From Rhizophagus irregularis (Eukaryota > Glomeromycota > Glomeromycetes > Glomerales > Glomeraceae): 64,000 nt of DNA. The DNA lies in contig NC_089452.1 in assembly GCF_026210795.1 (NCBI RefSeq), positions 1,984,001 to 2,048,000 of the forward strand, given 5' to 3'. Below the pieces are notes generated by a model. The model was not told where the DNA came from. It did not search any database and saw only the letters and a list, made by a program, of their open reading frames with translations. This document shows, piece after piece, positions 33,580 to 45,491 of the stretch (positions are counted from its first letter, which is position 1; every line of letters begins with the position of its first letter). Position numbers and translations under genes: made by a program.

Positions 33580-34932
33580 ATGCTCAAATCTTTTAAAATT
33601 ACTATACTTACTATCATCGCATTAATTTTTGAATATTTAGCCCATGACTTAGAATGGAGCGACACTTGGGTTTTCGCATTGAATTTTTTGGTTATAATTC
33701 TATTGTCCAAATTACTTGAACTTGCAGCTAAAGACGTTAGCCTGAGAGTTGGCCGGGTAATTGTCAAAAGCGATTAAATTTAATTCTACTCAACATAAAA
33801 TTGCCAGTGTTAAATGTTAATAGTTCTTTCTTTACCTTTGTTCTTGCAGATGAGCGGTAGTTTGCTAAATGTAACTTTCGGTAATAATGTGGTAGAGCTA
33901 ATTCTTTCTGCAATAGCATTTATGGATGGACAGATACGCGTAGTTCAAGCATCTTTGCTTGGATCAATTCTCTCAAATCTACTGTTGGTATTAGGAATGT
34001 GTATTGTTTCAAGAGGTAGAAGAATTTTTCATGAAGAAGAGTTTAATCAAACTGCCGAAAGTATAATAGCTTTAGCGTGCATTGGTTTAATTTCTCCCAC
34101 GGCATTAAATTTTTTCGTTAGAAATAGCAATACAAATAGTAAAGAACTTTCCAGCTTATCTCATGGAACAGTAATTGTTTTATTGATTATTTATTTCCTT
34201 TATCTCTATTTCCAGGTGAGTGTAATAATCTCGACAACGAGATCAATCTTATTGTATCGTATTATATTTTCTACCACGCACGTGATATCTAACTTCGTTA
34301 CTACTATTTGGAGTTAAAATCTCATCCCCATCCATATCATGAAGAAGGAGATCAACCTAAATCATCGCTTATTATATCAATAAGTTTATTGGCTGTCGTA
34401 TTCATTGTTGTGATTTTTTCTTCCAAATGCTTGATTGGTTCAATTGATGGAGTAGTACAATCTTTAGGATTAAGTAGAACTTTTGTCGGTTTTGTTTTAT
34501 TGCCTATAGTTGGTAATGCTGCTGAGGTAATTGTCAAAATATGAATTTTCTTTCTATTTTTTAAAAACTAACACATTACTTTTAATTAAATGATAGATTA
34601 TGACTGTTGCTACTACTACAATAAATAATAGAACGGGTCTTTCAATCAATATCAATGATGATGGAAATTCAGTGGTAAATAATTTTGTAAATTATACTGG
34701 TACTAAAAATTTTTTCTCTCTAACTTTACCTATTTCTCTTTAGCAAATAATACTTTTTGTTACAGCCACACCATTCTTTGCTGTACTTGGATGGATAATA
34801 ATAAATGAAATGACATTACACTTCCAATCATTAGAAGCTGCTGTATTTGTTATTGCATTTTTAATGGCAAATTATCTTATTCAGAAATATAATTTGCAAA
34901 AATTTAAAGAAAAATTTTGGTCTTCCATTTAA
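33580..34932 (+). CDS. CAX-type Ca2+(cation)/H+ antiporter, VCX1-like
   Basis: Spliced model: exons 33580-33756, 33850-34215, 34314-34526, 34597-34674 and 34744-34932; 340 residues, all junctions in phase 0. The alpha-1 region reads GSLLNVTFGNNVVELIL followed by GQIRVVQASLLGSILSNLLL. The alpha-2 region has FVGFVLLPIVGNAAE. The C-terminal TM segments (QIILFVTATPFFAVLGW, VFVIAFLMANYLIQ) match fungal VCX1. The family sits in vacuolar membranes and swaps cytosolic Ca2+ for H+. Two oddities: alpha-1 has an extra residue (FGNNVVEL for the usual FGNAVEL, residues 69-76), and the exon after alpha-2 (INININDDGNSV) is unusually polar where a GSS-type TM helix is expected. It is also shorter than the ~410-residue yeast protein. 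It may be a diverging or failing paralog. The first Met is a best guess. Confidence 0.85.
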
Positions 34933-36717
34933 TTAGTTAATAATTATAATATTTAATATGTTCTGAATTTGATATAATAATTCTCATAACTAGTAATTTT
35001 TTATATAAAGAAGCTTAGTACACAGACGTCGCGCTTTACACACATGATCGTTTAATCGGAACTGGTCTCATGAATCGTTTCAGGGCAGGAATTTTGTTCT
35101 TGTAGTGTATTAATCTCATAAAATTGTAATGTATATTTAGAAATTGTTACGATTAATTTATAGAATATACAGTAAATATATTGTTTTATAATTTCATAAG
35201 ATATTAATAAAAGAGGGTTAAGTTTGCATAACAATAAACAATGATCAGACGTAATTGTACTTTAACATAATTAGTCTAGTAATATATTCTTGGGAAAAAA
35301 AACAACTCACTGCATTTAATAAAGATGCATAATGATCAAATAATCGTGCGATAATTTACTAGAAAAAGAATTGTTAAATTTTTTTTTTTTTTAAGTTTTG
35401 AAGTGTTATAATTTATTTGATCAATAGTGATGATTGAATTAGATCTACAGACAAATTTAATTTTAAACCTCTGTGAAATCTAGTGTTGTATCCGTTTACA
35501 GCTGTTTTCATATTATTCGGGACAAGGTAAAATTTTGAACCCAACATCCGGTCCGGTATGTCGGATGTCGGATTGTCACGTGAATCAAGATTTATACTAA
35601 ATGATCAATGGTGAAAGAAATAAACAAAATAAACAAAAAAACTCTTTTTACGACGACGTTAGACGTTTATTTATTTAAAATACAACAAAAGTGTTCGCCT
35701 CCAATATAATAGAAAGAGTTTCCACGCCACTAAACATCATTCCTAACCACTTTAATAATGAAAAATATCTTTTTATTATAAAACTTCTTTGTTATTTTGT
35801 ATTTACTGTTCTGAGTGTCTACTGGTCTATCTTTATAGTACCACCTGTTTACTCGCTCCTTCTCTCAACAAGTATACGAAGTCCTCTCAAACTTACTTTA
35901 TGAATGAACGACGAAGATAGTAAAACTTAACCCTTACCTCACATGTGACACCCGTGGAAGCGGAACGGCAAAAATTATCTTTTTGTCCCTATACGACATC
36001 CTTTTTTGACCCTCCTATATGTAATATAGTATATGCGGGTCAAAAAAATAACACGAGGAGGGTCAAAAAGGTATTTCTTGCAGCGGAACGACCCGGATTA
36101 TATACAATACTAAAAAGGAATGCTATAAATAACACAATAAAAATAATAAAAATAAGCAAACTAACTAATTTATATAAAAATGAATGATAATCATTTCATT
36201 AGTACTTAATAATACCTAAGACTAAATGAATTAACCATGCGCCCGTGGTAAATCACGTTGCCACTGCAGTCTTAACAAAAATGATGTTTAATATAAAATC
36301 ACATATATATAATACAATGCTTGGTTAATATAATGATGCAATATTAAAAATTATAAAAATAGAATTCGAAAACCTCCCCTTTTAACTAAGTCAAATTATC
36401 TTGCCTTTTATAATGAAATCATCAAAATAAATTCTAAGTTCATAAAAATATTTTGTCTTCCCTTTTTGAGGTCTCCCATTATTAAAGCAAACGGATTTTG
36501 ATCTTAGACAATCTTTTCCTTCACTTTCTAAAAATATAAGTTTCTACTTTAAATAAATATTCACTTTGAAAATTCCTAAAAATTGATCTTCAATCCTATT
36601 TCTTATTATGGTCATTCTACGATCCTAATTCCCCTTCGGCCCTTCCCAATAAATAAGAATACATTACATTTGCAACATTCCACAATTATAATACTTTAAA
36701 ATTTTATACACTCGAAA
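34933..36717. other. Intergenic, no gene supported
   Basis: AT-rich DNA. One local palindrome (CTTTTTTGACCCTCCT at about 36000 and AGGAGGGTCAAAAAGG at about 36058) brackets 40 bp. Open frames at 35691-35903 and 35945-36187 cross this hairpin or have no coding character. Confidence 0.45.
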
Positions 36718-36726
36718 CTGAATATA

Positions 36727-37620
36727 GACTTCCCTAGCGTAACCTGAAAAAAATGTCACGAAATGGCCGGCATTACGCAACTTGACTGAAATTAATTGTG
36801 GCGCACTTGTGACGAATAAGGTGTGACGAATAGGTTTTTACATACTCGAAAAAAACTAAGTCCCTCAGATACTTATAGAAAATGGAAACGCAGTGGGGTG
36901 TGACGGTTGTGACAAAAAAAATGTCACGTGAATTTTCGTGACATTTTTTTCAGGTTACGCTGGGTCATAAAGATGCTGCCCGAAACTATTTTTCAGTTTC
37001 CGAAACCGAAACTGAAACCGAAACTAAACCCGAAACTATTCCGAAACTCCCGAAACTAGCCGAAACTCCCGAAATTAGCCCGAAACTCCCGAAACTAGCC
37101 CGAAACTCACTAATTTTGGCCAAAATTAAAATTTGGCCAAAATTATGACATTTTATCACGTGACGTTACACCAATTTCCTAAAAAGGAAATTATGTTTCC
37201 CAGTAAAATTGGAAAAATTAGTCACACAATGGTTACACGAACTTACAAAAAAGGAAATTTTAATGTCGATCATTTTCTTGGCCAGAATTACGTCCTAAAA
37301 ATGGCCAGGATTATATCAATAATTTCGGCTAAATTTTGAACTTTCAGTAATAATTTTGGCATTATAAATTTTGGATTAATTTTACCAGTTTCAGATTAGT
37401 TTTACCAGTTTCGGGTTAGTTATACCAGTTTCGGGTTAGTTTTACCAGTTTCATATTAGTTTTACCAGTTTCAGATTAGTTTTACCAGTTTCAGATTAGT
37501 TTTACCAGTTTTACCAGTTTTGGAAAATAAGAAAATTTCAGAAATAGTTTTACCAAGTTTCGGTTTTGACAGTTTCGGAAACTACTAAGTTTCGGGCAGC
37601 ATCTTTACGCTGGGAAAGTC
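36727..37620. mobile_element. MULE-like MITE, copy C, carrying a nested element
   Basis: The outer element starts GACTTCCCTAGCGTAACCTG and ends with the complement CAGGTTACGCTGGG...AAAGTC, its last bases split off by an insertion. CTGAATATA is duplicated perfectly at 36718-36726 and 37621-37629; nine bp is the MULE standard. The inverted repeats continue inward through AAAAAAATGTCACGAAA. Without the insertion it is about 244 bp, close to copies A (13220) and B (22841). Confidence 0.85.
36965..37607. mobile_element. Nested element of GAAACT / AGTTTC repeats
   Basis: This 643-bp insert lies within the right arm of the MULE-like MITE. CGCTGGG flanks it at 36958-36964 and 37608-37614. Terminal repeats are TAAAGATGCTGCCCGAAACT and its complement at 37586-37607. 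The left interior is a tandem of CCCGAAACTAGC-like units (about 36990-37110). The right interior is a ~20-bp tandem of TTTTACCAGTTTCRGATTAG (about 37380-37520). It is entirely non-coding. Confidence 0.75.
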
Positions 37621-37629
37621 CTGAATATA

Positions 37630-37917
37630 ATACTGCGCCTCACAACTAATAAATTCACTAATTGATATACATTCCCAGTTGTGCAAAATTTATTTGTCAT
37701 ATACTGTATGCAATGATGCATATAATGCATTTTGCATAAATATTATTACCATATTTATTCATACCGTTTAATAATAATGAAAAAAGAAACAAAGATATTT
37801 TCCGATTAGGGAGAATTTTGGGTCAATATATTGGTAAAGGTAAAGCATATAACATGAATGATATAAATTAGAATTATTCAAAATTATTAAAACAAACTTG
37901 CAATATAATAAAACTAG
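37630..37917 (+). promoter_or_regulatory. 5' region of kinase gene 3
   Basis: The sequence resembles the 5' region of kinase gene 2 (13640-13950), including GGGAGAATTTTG before the first donor-like GTAAAGC and an intron ending ATAAAACTAG. The start codon of gene 2's first exon (ATGGACCAACG) is not preserved here (TGGGTCAATAT). Either this gene starts elsewhere or its original start is lost. Confidence 0.45.
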
Positions 37918-38374
37918 TTTTGTGTGGAACTAAAGAACCTGAAGGTAAATATAATATACAAAACAAAGTTGAAATATTAAGATTTTTATTTATTAAAAAA
38001 CTTAATTGTAAATAATCAAATATAATTAAATCAAATTTGCAATATAACAAAACTAGTTTCAAGTAATATTGAAGAATTTGAAGAAAGTGGCACTGGAGAA
38101 TATAAGGGTATATTAAACAAGCTGAAATATTAAATTTTTATTTATTAAAACATTTAATTGTAAATAATCAAATATAATTAAACCAAATTTACAATATACA
38201 AAACTAGTTACCAGTAATATTGAAGAATTTGAAGAAAGTGACACTGAAGAATTTGAGGGAGTGGAACTGAAAAATTTGAAGAAAGTGGTATTGAAGAATT
38301 TAAAGAAAGCACTAAAGAATTTGAAGGAAGTGGAACTGAAGAATTTGATGATAGCAGTATTAAGGAATCTAAAG
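37918..38374 (+). CDS. Acidic 5' exons of kinase gene 3
   Basis: Three exons follow ACTAG acceptors: 37918-37944 (LCGTKEPE), 38057-38107 (SSNIEEFEESGTGEYK) and 38208-38374 (TSNIEEFEESDTEEFEG...). The third holds several copies of a GAAGAATTTGAAGAAAGTGG-type unit, so the gene encodes Glu-rich repeats. The introns between them are near-identical, so the exon-intron unit was duplicated. The first two exons end in phase 1, as does the matching exon of gene 2. The third is 167 nt, one short of phase, because an A is missing in GAGGGAGTGG near 38258. See the array entry for a possible compensation. No ATG precedes them in frame. An ATG in the shifted frame lies at 38347. Confidence 0.5.
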
Positions 38375-38496
38375 GTATATCAAACAAGCTGAAATATTTG
38401 TTAATAATTTAAATACTATCTATAATTATACCTTATGCAATATACAAATAAAATTTAAACTAACTATATTATACAAAATTATATTAAATAATTTAG

Positions 38497-41400
38497 CTCG
38501 TAAGTTAATAAGTTATCTTATAATTTCTTATAATTGAATAATAATGACATTACTTATTATTTGTGTTATATTCCATGCAACTAAATAATTCATTTAATGA
38601 TTAATAATACTATAGTTAGTAAGTTATCAGTTATTTAAATCTTTAGTTCTTTTCTTAATTTATTTTACATTATATTCAGATAAATTCTTTGTTTAAATAA
38701 CTATTTAATATTACAGATGGTAAGTAACAATAGTATATTTATTTGTTTTAATATTTTATATGACTCAACTAATTATATTCTAAATTCAATTAACTAGATT
38801 GTAAGTTGATAGTATATTTAATTTATAGTATTAAAATGCTTTGTATTATATTTGTATCTAACTAATTATTGATAATTATACTACAGGGTGTAAGTTGTAT
38901 AATATTTATATTTCTATTATATATATAAAATAAGCTAACTAAACTTTATTGAAAAATTTCCTTTTAGTTGGTAGGTTATAAGTTATTTATTTAATTTTAT
39001 TATTACTTATTTATATACAATATTTAAACTAACAAATCCTTTATTTAAAAAAATTATTTAATAATATAGAGTGTATGTAAGTTATTTAATTAATTCTATT
39101 AATATTTATTTATATAATATTTACATATAATTTAGACTAACTAAATTCTTTATTTTAAAAAAATTATTTAATAATATAGGGAGTAAGTTATTTATTTAAT
39201 TTCATCATTATTTATTTATATAATATTTGCATATAAACTAAATCCTTTATTTAAAATTATTTTGTAATTTCTTTTAGCTGGTAAGTTTATAAATTATTTA
39301 TTTAATTCCGTCTATTATTGCTTTTAAATAATACTATATATATAATTCAACCAAACTAAATCCTTTAATTAAAAATTATTTTGTAATTTTCTTTTAGATG
39401 GTAAGTTATAAGTATTTATTTAACTCTATTATTACTATTTATATAATATTTACAAATTTTTACTTAAAAAATTATTTTATAATTCCTTTTAGATCGTTAG
39501 TCATTTACTTAATTCTATTATTAAATATTTATATAATCCTTACATATAATTTAAACCAACTAAAACTTTTATTTAAAAATTATTTAATAATATAGGGTGT
39601 AAGTTATTTATTTAATTCTATTGTTATTTATTTAAATATTTGCATATAATTTAAACTAATAAATTCTTTATTTAAAAAATTATTTAATAATATAGTTCGT
39701 AAGTTAAATATTTAATTTTATTATCACTTATTTATATATAATTTAGACTAACTAAATTCTTTATTTAAAAAATTATTTAATGATATAGAGAGTAAGTTAT
39801 TTACTTAATTCTATTATCACTTAATCATATAATACTTATATATAATTTATTCTTTATTTAACAAAATTTTTTTGTAACTTATTTTAGATGGTAAGTTATA
39901 AATTACTTATTTAATTCTATTATTATATATTTATATAATATTTAAAAATTATTTTGTAATTTCCTTTAGATCGTAAGTTATAAGTTATTAATTATTACTT
40001 ATGTACATATAATTTAAACTACTAACTAAATTATTTATTTAAAAAATTATATAATAATATAGGGTGTAAGTTATTTATTTAATTCTGTTATTAATAGTTT
40101 ATATAATATTTACATATAATTTAAACTAACTAATTGTTTATTTAAAAAATTATTTAATGATATACTAGGGTGTAAGTTAATCTATTTAATTTTATTATTA
40201 ATTGTTTATATAATATTTACAAATAATTTAAACTAACTAAATTCTTTATTTAAAAATTATTTTTATAACTTTGTTTAGTGAGTAAGTTATAAGCTATTTA
40301 TTTAATTCTATTAATTTAATTTAACTAATTCTTTATTTAATAATATAGGGAGTAAGTTATTTTTAATTCTATATTACTTATTTATATAATATTTAAATAT
40401 AATTAAACTAAATAAACTATTTATTTAAAAAATTATTTTGTGATTTCTTTAGCTCATAAGTTATAAGTCATTTATTTAATTCTAGTATAATTACATATTA
40501 TATGATATATACATTAATTTAAACTAATTAAATTCTTTAAATTATTTTAATTTCATTAGCTCGTAAGCTATTGTTATTTATTTACTTATTTTATATAATA
40601 TTTTCATATTAATTTAAACTAACTAAATTGTTTATTTAAAAATTATTAATAATGTAGGGGGTAAGTTATTTATTTAATTCAATTATTACTTATTTATATA
40701 ATATTTACATATAATTTAAACTAATTAAATTATTTATTTAAAAATTATTAAATAATACAGAGAGTAAGTTATTTATTTAATTCTATTATTACTTATTTAT
40801 ATAATTTAAACTAACTAAATTTTTTATTTAAAAAATTATTTAATATTATAGAGTGTTAGTTATTATTCAATTCTATTATTATATATTTATATAATATTTA
40901 AAAATTATTTTGTAATATCCTTTAGATCGTAAGTTATAAGTTATTAGTTATTACTTATGTACATATAATTTAAACTAACTAAATTATTTATTTAAAATTA
41001 TATAATATTATAGGGTGTAAGTTATTTATTTAATTCTGTTATTAATAGTTTATATAATATTTACATATAATTTAAACTAACTAAATTCTTTATTTAAAAA
41101 ATTATTTTACAGATGGTAAGTTATTTATCTAATTTTATTATTGCTTATTATTTATATAATATTTACATATAACTTAAACTAACCAAATTCTTTATTTAAA
41201 AAATTATTAAATAATATAGAGAGTAAGTTATTTATTTAATTCTATTATTATTTATTGTTATAATCTTTACATATAATTTAATCTAACAAATTTCTTTATT
41301 TAAAAATTATTAAATAATATAGGGTGTAAGTTATTTATTTAATTCTATTATTACTTATTGTTATTATATTTACTAATAATTTAAACTAACTAATTTCTTT

Positions 41401-42477
41401 ATTTAAAAAATTATTAAATAATATAGGGTGTAAGTTATTTATTTAATTCTATTATTATTTGTTGTTATAATATTTACTTATAATTTAAACTAATTCCTTT
41501 GTTTAAAAATTATTTCATAGATGGTAAGTTATTTATTTAATTCTATTATTACTTATTGTTATAATATTTACATATAATTTAAACTAACTATATTCTTTAT
41601 TTAAAATATTATTTTATAGATAGTATGTTATTTAATTCTATCATTACTTATTGTTATAATATTTACATATAATTCAAACTAATTAACTATTTATTTTAAA
41701 AAAATATCTTATAATTTCTTTTAGATCGTAAGTTATAAGCTATTTATTTTAATTCTAACATTATTTTTTATATAATATTTACATATAATTTAAACTAATT
41801 AAATTCTCTATTTAAAAAATTATTTAATAATATAGAGAGTAAGTTATTTATTAATAATATTTTTATTATGGTTAAATATTATTTAAGTTATTTATTTAAT
41901 TCTATTATTAATTATTACATGATATTTACATATAATTTAAACTAACTAAACTATTTGTTTAAAAAATATTTTGTATTTCTTTTAGATCGTAAGTTATAAG
42001 CTATTTTTATTTTAATTCTACCATTACTTATTTATATAATATTTACATAATTTAAACTAACCAAATTCTTTATTTAAAAATTATTTAATAATATAGAGAG
42101 TAAGTTATTTATTAATAATATTTTTTATAATGGTTAAATATTATTTAAACTACTAAATTTTTAATTTAAAAAATTATTTAATAATATAGAGTGTAAGTTA
42201 TTCATTTAATTCTATTATTACTTAGTTATATAATCTTTATATATAATTTAAACTAACCAAATTCTTTATTTAAAAAAATTATTTGATAATATAGATTGTA
42301 AGTTATTTGTTGTTTCTATTGTTATAATATATTTCATATAATATTTATTTGTTACTGAATACTTTCATTTGAAAATTTCTGTTACTTTAGTTGGTAAGTT
42401 GTAAAATATGAGTTATTATTATAAATTTATACAAAAGTTAAAACATATATTATATTAAATTCCCATTTAAATTTAGA
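38497..42477 (+). repeat. Tandem mini-intron / 3-nt microexon array of kinase gene 3
   Basis: Forty triplets, spaced about 100 bp, lie between a 3' splice site (mostly AATATAG or CTTTTAG) and a 5' splice site (GTAAGT; variants GTAGGT, GTATGT, GTTAGT). Examples: CTC 38497, TTA 38616, ATG 38717, ATT 38798, GGT 38887, TTG 38968, GGA 39180, TGA 40279, GGG 40658, ATC 40926, ATA 41620, AGT 42190, TTG 42391, then a lone A at 42477. One copy (CTC 40453) has lost its donor; one (AGT 39070) has a 4-nt donor extension. Joined in phase 1 the array reads ALNDWFEWTDDRFQNDRWLR and some 20 more residues without a stop, then enters the kinase exon in frame. Phase 0 meets TGA and phase 2 meets TAA. Use of every unit is unproven. 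Confidence 0.8.
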
Positions 42478-42569
42478 GTAAGTGTTAATTTATTTTAAAC
42501 TTAATTTTATGTAAATTTTAATATAAAAGTTATAAACATTAATATAATTTTAATCATTTACATTTATAG

Positions 42570-43719
42570 ATTTGGAGAAAGTAAAAATAGAATTATGGAT
42601 AATTTTATTTTTGAAAAAGGTTTAGAATGGATTCCCTATAATAAACTTAAAAATGTTGAATATCTTAATGAAGGAGGATTTGGTACTATATACAAAGCTA
42701 TTTGGTTAAATAATGATAGAGATGATGGAGATAAAGAAGTAATTCTTAAATGTCATAAAAATTTAAATGAAGATTTAAATGAATTTTTAAATGAAGTATG
42801 ATAATATATTATTTATATTTTTAATTATTTAGATTATAATCTATATATACTAATATATTATTATTTTTTATAGTGGAAATATCATGAAAGTTGTTTAGAT
42901 TCAAGTAATATTATAAATCTTTATGGATTTACAAACAATCCAGATACTTTATTATATATGGTAGTAATGGATTATGCAAACAAAGGTAATTTAAGAGAAA
43001 ACTTAACAAGAATAATCAAAAATAATTGGAATCAAAAACTATATATGTTGTATGAAGTTATTTCTGGACTTAATAAGATACATGAACAAAATCTTATTCA
43101 TTGTGATTTTCATGATGGCAATATTTTAAATCATAATAATGATAAAGTTTATATTAGTGATTTAGGATTATGTCAATCTGTAAAATCATTTTTGAAAAAG
43201 TATGATATTTATGGTGTTATACCATTTATGGCACCTGAAATTTTAAGAGGTAAATCTTATACTCCAGCTAGCGATATATATAGTTTTTCTATGATTATGT
43301 GGGAATTTACATCTGGGGTACCACCATTTAACAATAGAGCACATGATCTTCAACTTAGTTTAAGTATTTGTAAAGGTGAACGTCCTGAAATTATTGAAAA
43401 TACTCCACAATATTATGTTGATTTAATGAAAAAGTGTTGGGATGAAGATCCATTAAAAAGGCCATCTTCTAAAGAAGTGTTGAATATTATTAAAGAATGG
43501 ATATTTCTTCCTTATAGAAAGAAAATTAGAGATATTAATGAAGAATTAAAATGTAATATTTTGAAATTTATAAATGCACCAATTGGATATAATAATCTTG
43601 CTACTGAACCTCATCCACAAGCACACTATACAAGTCGCTTACTTGATTTTACTAGTAAAGAATTGAATGAAATTCTTGAAAGTGAAGATTTGAATGATTG
43701 TATGGTATTAGGTATGTAA
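42570..43719 (+). CDS. TKL-like protein kinase 3, catalytic domain
   Basis: Exons 42570-42795 and 42874-43719. From the Met at 42595 there are 348 residues; upstream, the frame continues through FGESKNRI into the microexon array. Glycine loop NEGGFGTIY (25-33), Lys52 in VILK, catalytic HCDFHDGN (Asp145, Asn150), SDLG (Asp163), APEILRG. As in kinase 2, HRD Arg is Cys. The tail carries HPQAHYTSRLLDF and LNDCM. The last codons could be read through (VLGM then TAA) or spliced at GTATGT (43713) to a two-codon end at 43793-43797; both end within two residues. The gene is closely related to kinase 2 at 17557-18596, and its uninterrupted tail marks the empty site of the kinase 2 MITE. Soluble signalling kinase; substrates unknown. 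Confidence 0.92.
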
Positions 43720-43797
43720 TATAATATATATAAAAATTAATCTTGCAAATTATTTATGTGAAATTAATTTATTTATTTGGATATTAAAACAGATTAA

Positions 43798-45480
43798 AAT
43801 TGACCAAATTATTTGTGTTTTAAAAAAAGATATATATATTTTTTTTAAGTGATATTTGATATCATGCATTCAACAGTAATTGTTCTTTTGTTTATTTTTA
43901 GATTTATTTAAACACTAAGGCTAGAGTAGTAAAACTATTTTAAAGATGCTTAGTTTGTAATTTAAATAATTCCTTTATTTATATTTTATACAAATATTAA
44001 TTATATGTATTCTCTTCTTAGAGTTATTTAAACATTAGGCTAGAGTAGTAAATATTTTACAAATTTCTTAGTTTGTAATTTAAATAAATCTTTTTTATCT
44101 TTTTTTTATAACTTTTCCAATTAGTATTAAATATAAAATATCGAATAGTAATAAAAGTATATAAAACCATTTCCAATGCATAAAATTAAAATCAAGTAAT
44201 GTATAATATTTCATACTCATTTCAATAGCTAATTGAATTTATATTGTTGTCTTTTATCTTCAATATATTAGTCAACGTAAGGAACTACACCAAGAACATT
44301 ATATTATAATGTATCAGTTATTTTTTTTGACAAACCAAAGTATGCTAACTTCATTCTATTTTGATGTTCAAGTACATTTGTACATGCTAAAATGAATATA
44401 TATATTAGTTTATTGCTTGATGTAATCAAATTAGAAAAATCAATGGAATTAAATGGAATTGAATTACAAATGGACATTCGAATGGTGTTTAAAATCAACT
44501 GAATCAAAGAAATGCAATAGAAAAAATAGTTTAGGAGATTTATTATTATGGTAAGGAATAAAGCGATCATGGCAAAGCATTTAAAATCAGCTATGATGGA
44601 TGTGCTTTGAGAATATATAATTAGAGGTTTGTTTCATTATGGCAAATAGAAGAGTGGCAGCTATTTGTTACAAAAAGCTTCAGATAAACTCATAAGGAAT
44701 AAAGACGCAAAGATCAGGTTGAATAATTAAAGAATAAAAAATTATAATTTTGGCGTTACGACCATAAAATGTGCATAACGGACGAGATACAATTAGCTAT
44801 ATAAGGTATATATATCAATAGTAGAATGATTTTTTTGGAAAATTAGTGTTTAGTATTTAATCATTGTAATTAACAAAAATTTACGGTTTATAGCAACGTT
44901 TCTTGTTAATGATTGATTTTTTCATAAAACAAAATACATTCTTTTTTTATTAAAAATTCCCAAATTTTATTAATAAAAACAGCATTTTCGGTTTATTTTT
45001 ACGAATATAATAAAAGTAATGTTAGATTGTGCTATAATATATGTAAGTATTGATAAGTTAATTTATAATACGTTCTACTTTTTTATCAATTTTCAATATC
45101 GGCATTATAATACAGTAGATAGTATACTAATTATTAACCTCTAAAACTAGATATTTAAAAATACTTAAAATAAGTCGAGAGTTATTTTAATAAATTTTTT
45201 TATTTTTATTTTTAACATATCAACAGATACAACAGCCTAAGCTGTCTTACTCTATCACCTTTGAGTGATCGATCCGCCAAAAAGAAATAGGCTAAACCAC
45301 TTCTAAGAAAAAAATTTAAATCGAAAATTAAAAAAATTAAAAAAACCACTTCCGTCCATCACACTCCTATGTAAACACCACTTGTGAGTTTCTACAAAAA
45401 AAAGAAGCGTAAGTTATGCGTTATTTTCGTTGCTATCCACATCCTTTTGTTAGTCAAGGAGATCTAGGACATGAAATAAA
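43798..45480. other. 3' flank of kinase 3 and intergenic DNA
   Basis: Two repeats of a TTTATTTAAACACTAAGGCTAGAGTAGTAAA-like segment (about 43910 and 44020) mirror those after kinase 2, so the duplication includes the 3' flank. Beyond about 44300 nothing recognisable was found. Confidence 0.4.
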
Positions 45481-45491
45481 TTTAACAATGT

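Noticed and set aside
35691-36187. Two short frames between the exchanger and the nested MITEs
   Set aside because: One crosses a GACCCTCC/GGAGGGTC hairpin and the other is AT-biased; no family similarity seen.
38497-42477. Regularly spaced repeats that could suggest a CRISPR array or plain satellite
   Set aside because: There are no unique spacers and the unit is a GT-AG intron. The only variable part at fixed position is a triplet between splice sites. The host is also eukaryotic by gene structure.
44304-44570. 88-codon minus-strand frame after kinase 3
   Set aside because: It lies in the duplicated 3' flank shared with kinase 2, where no equivalent frame exists.
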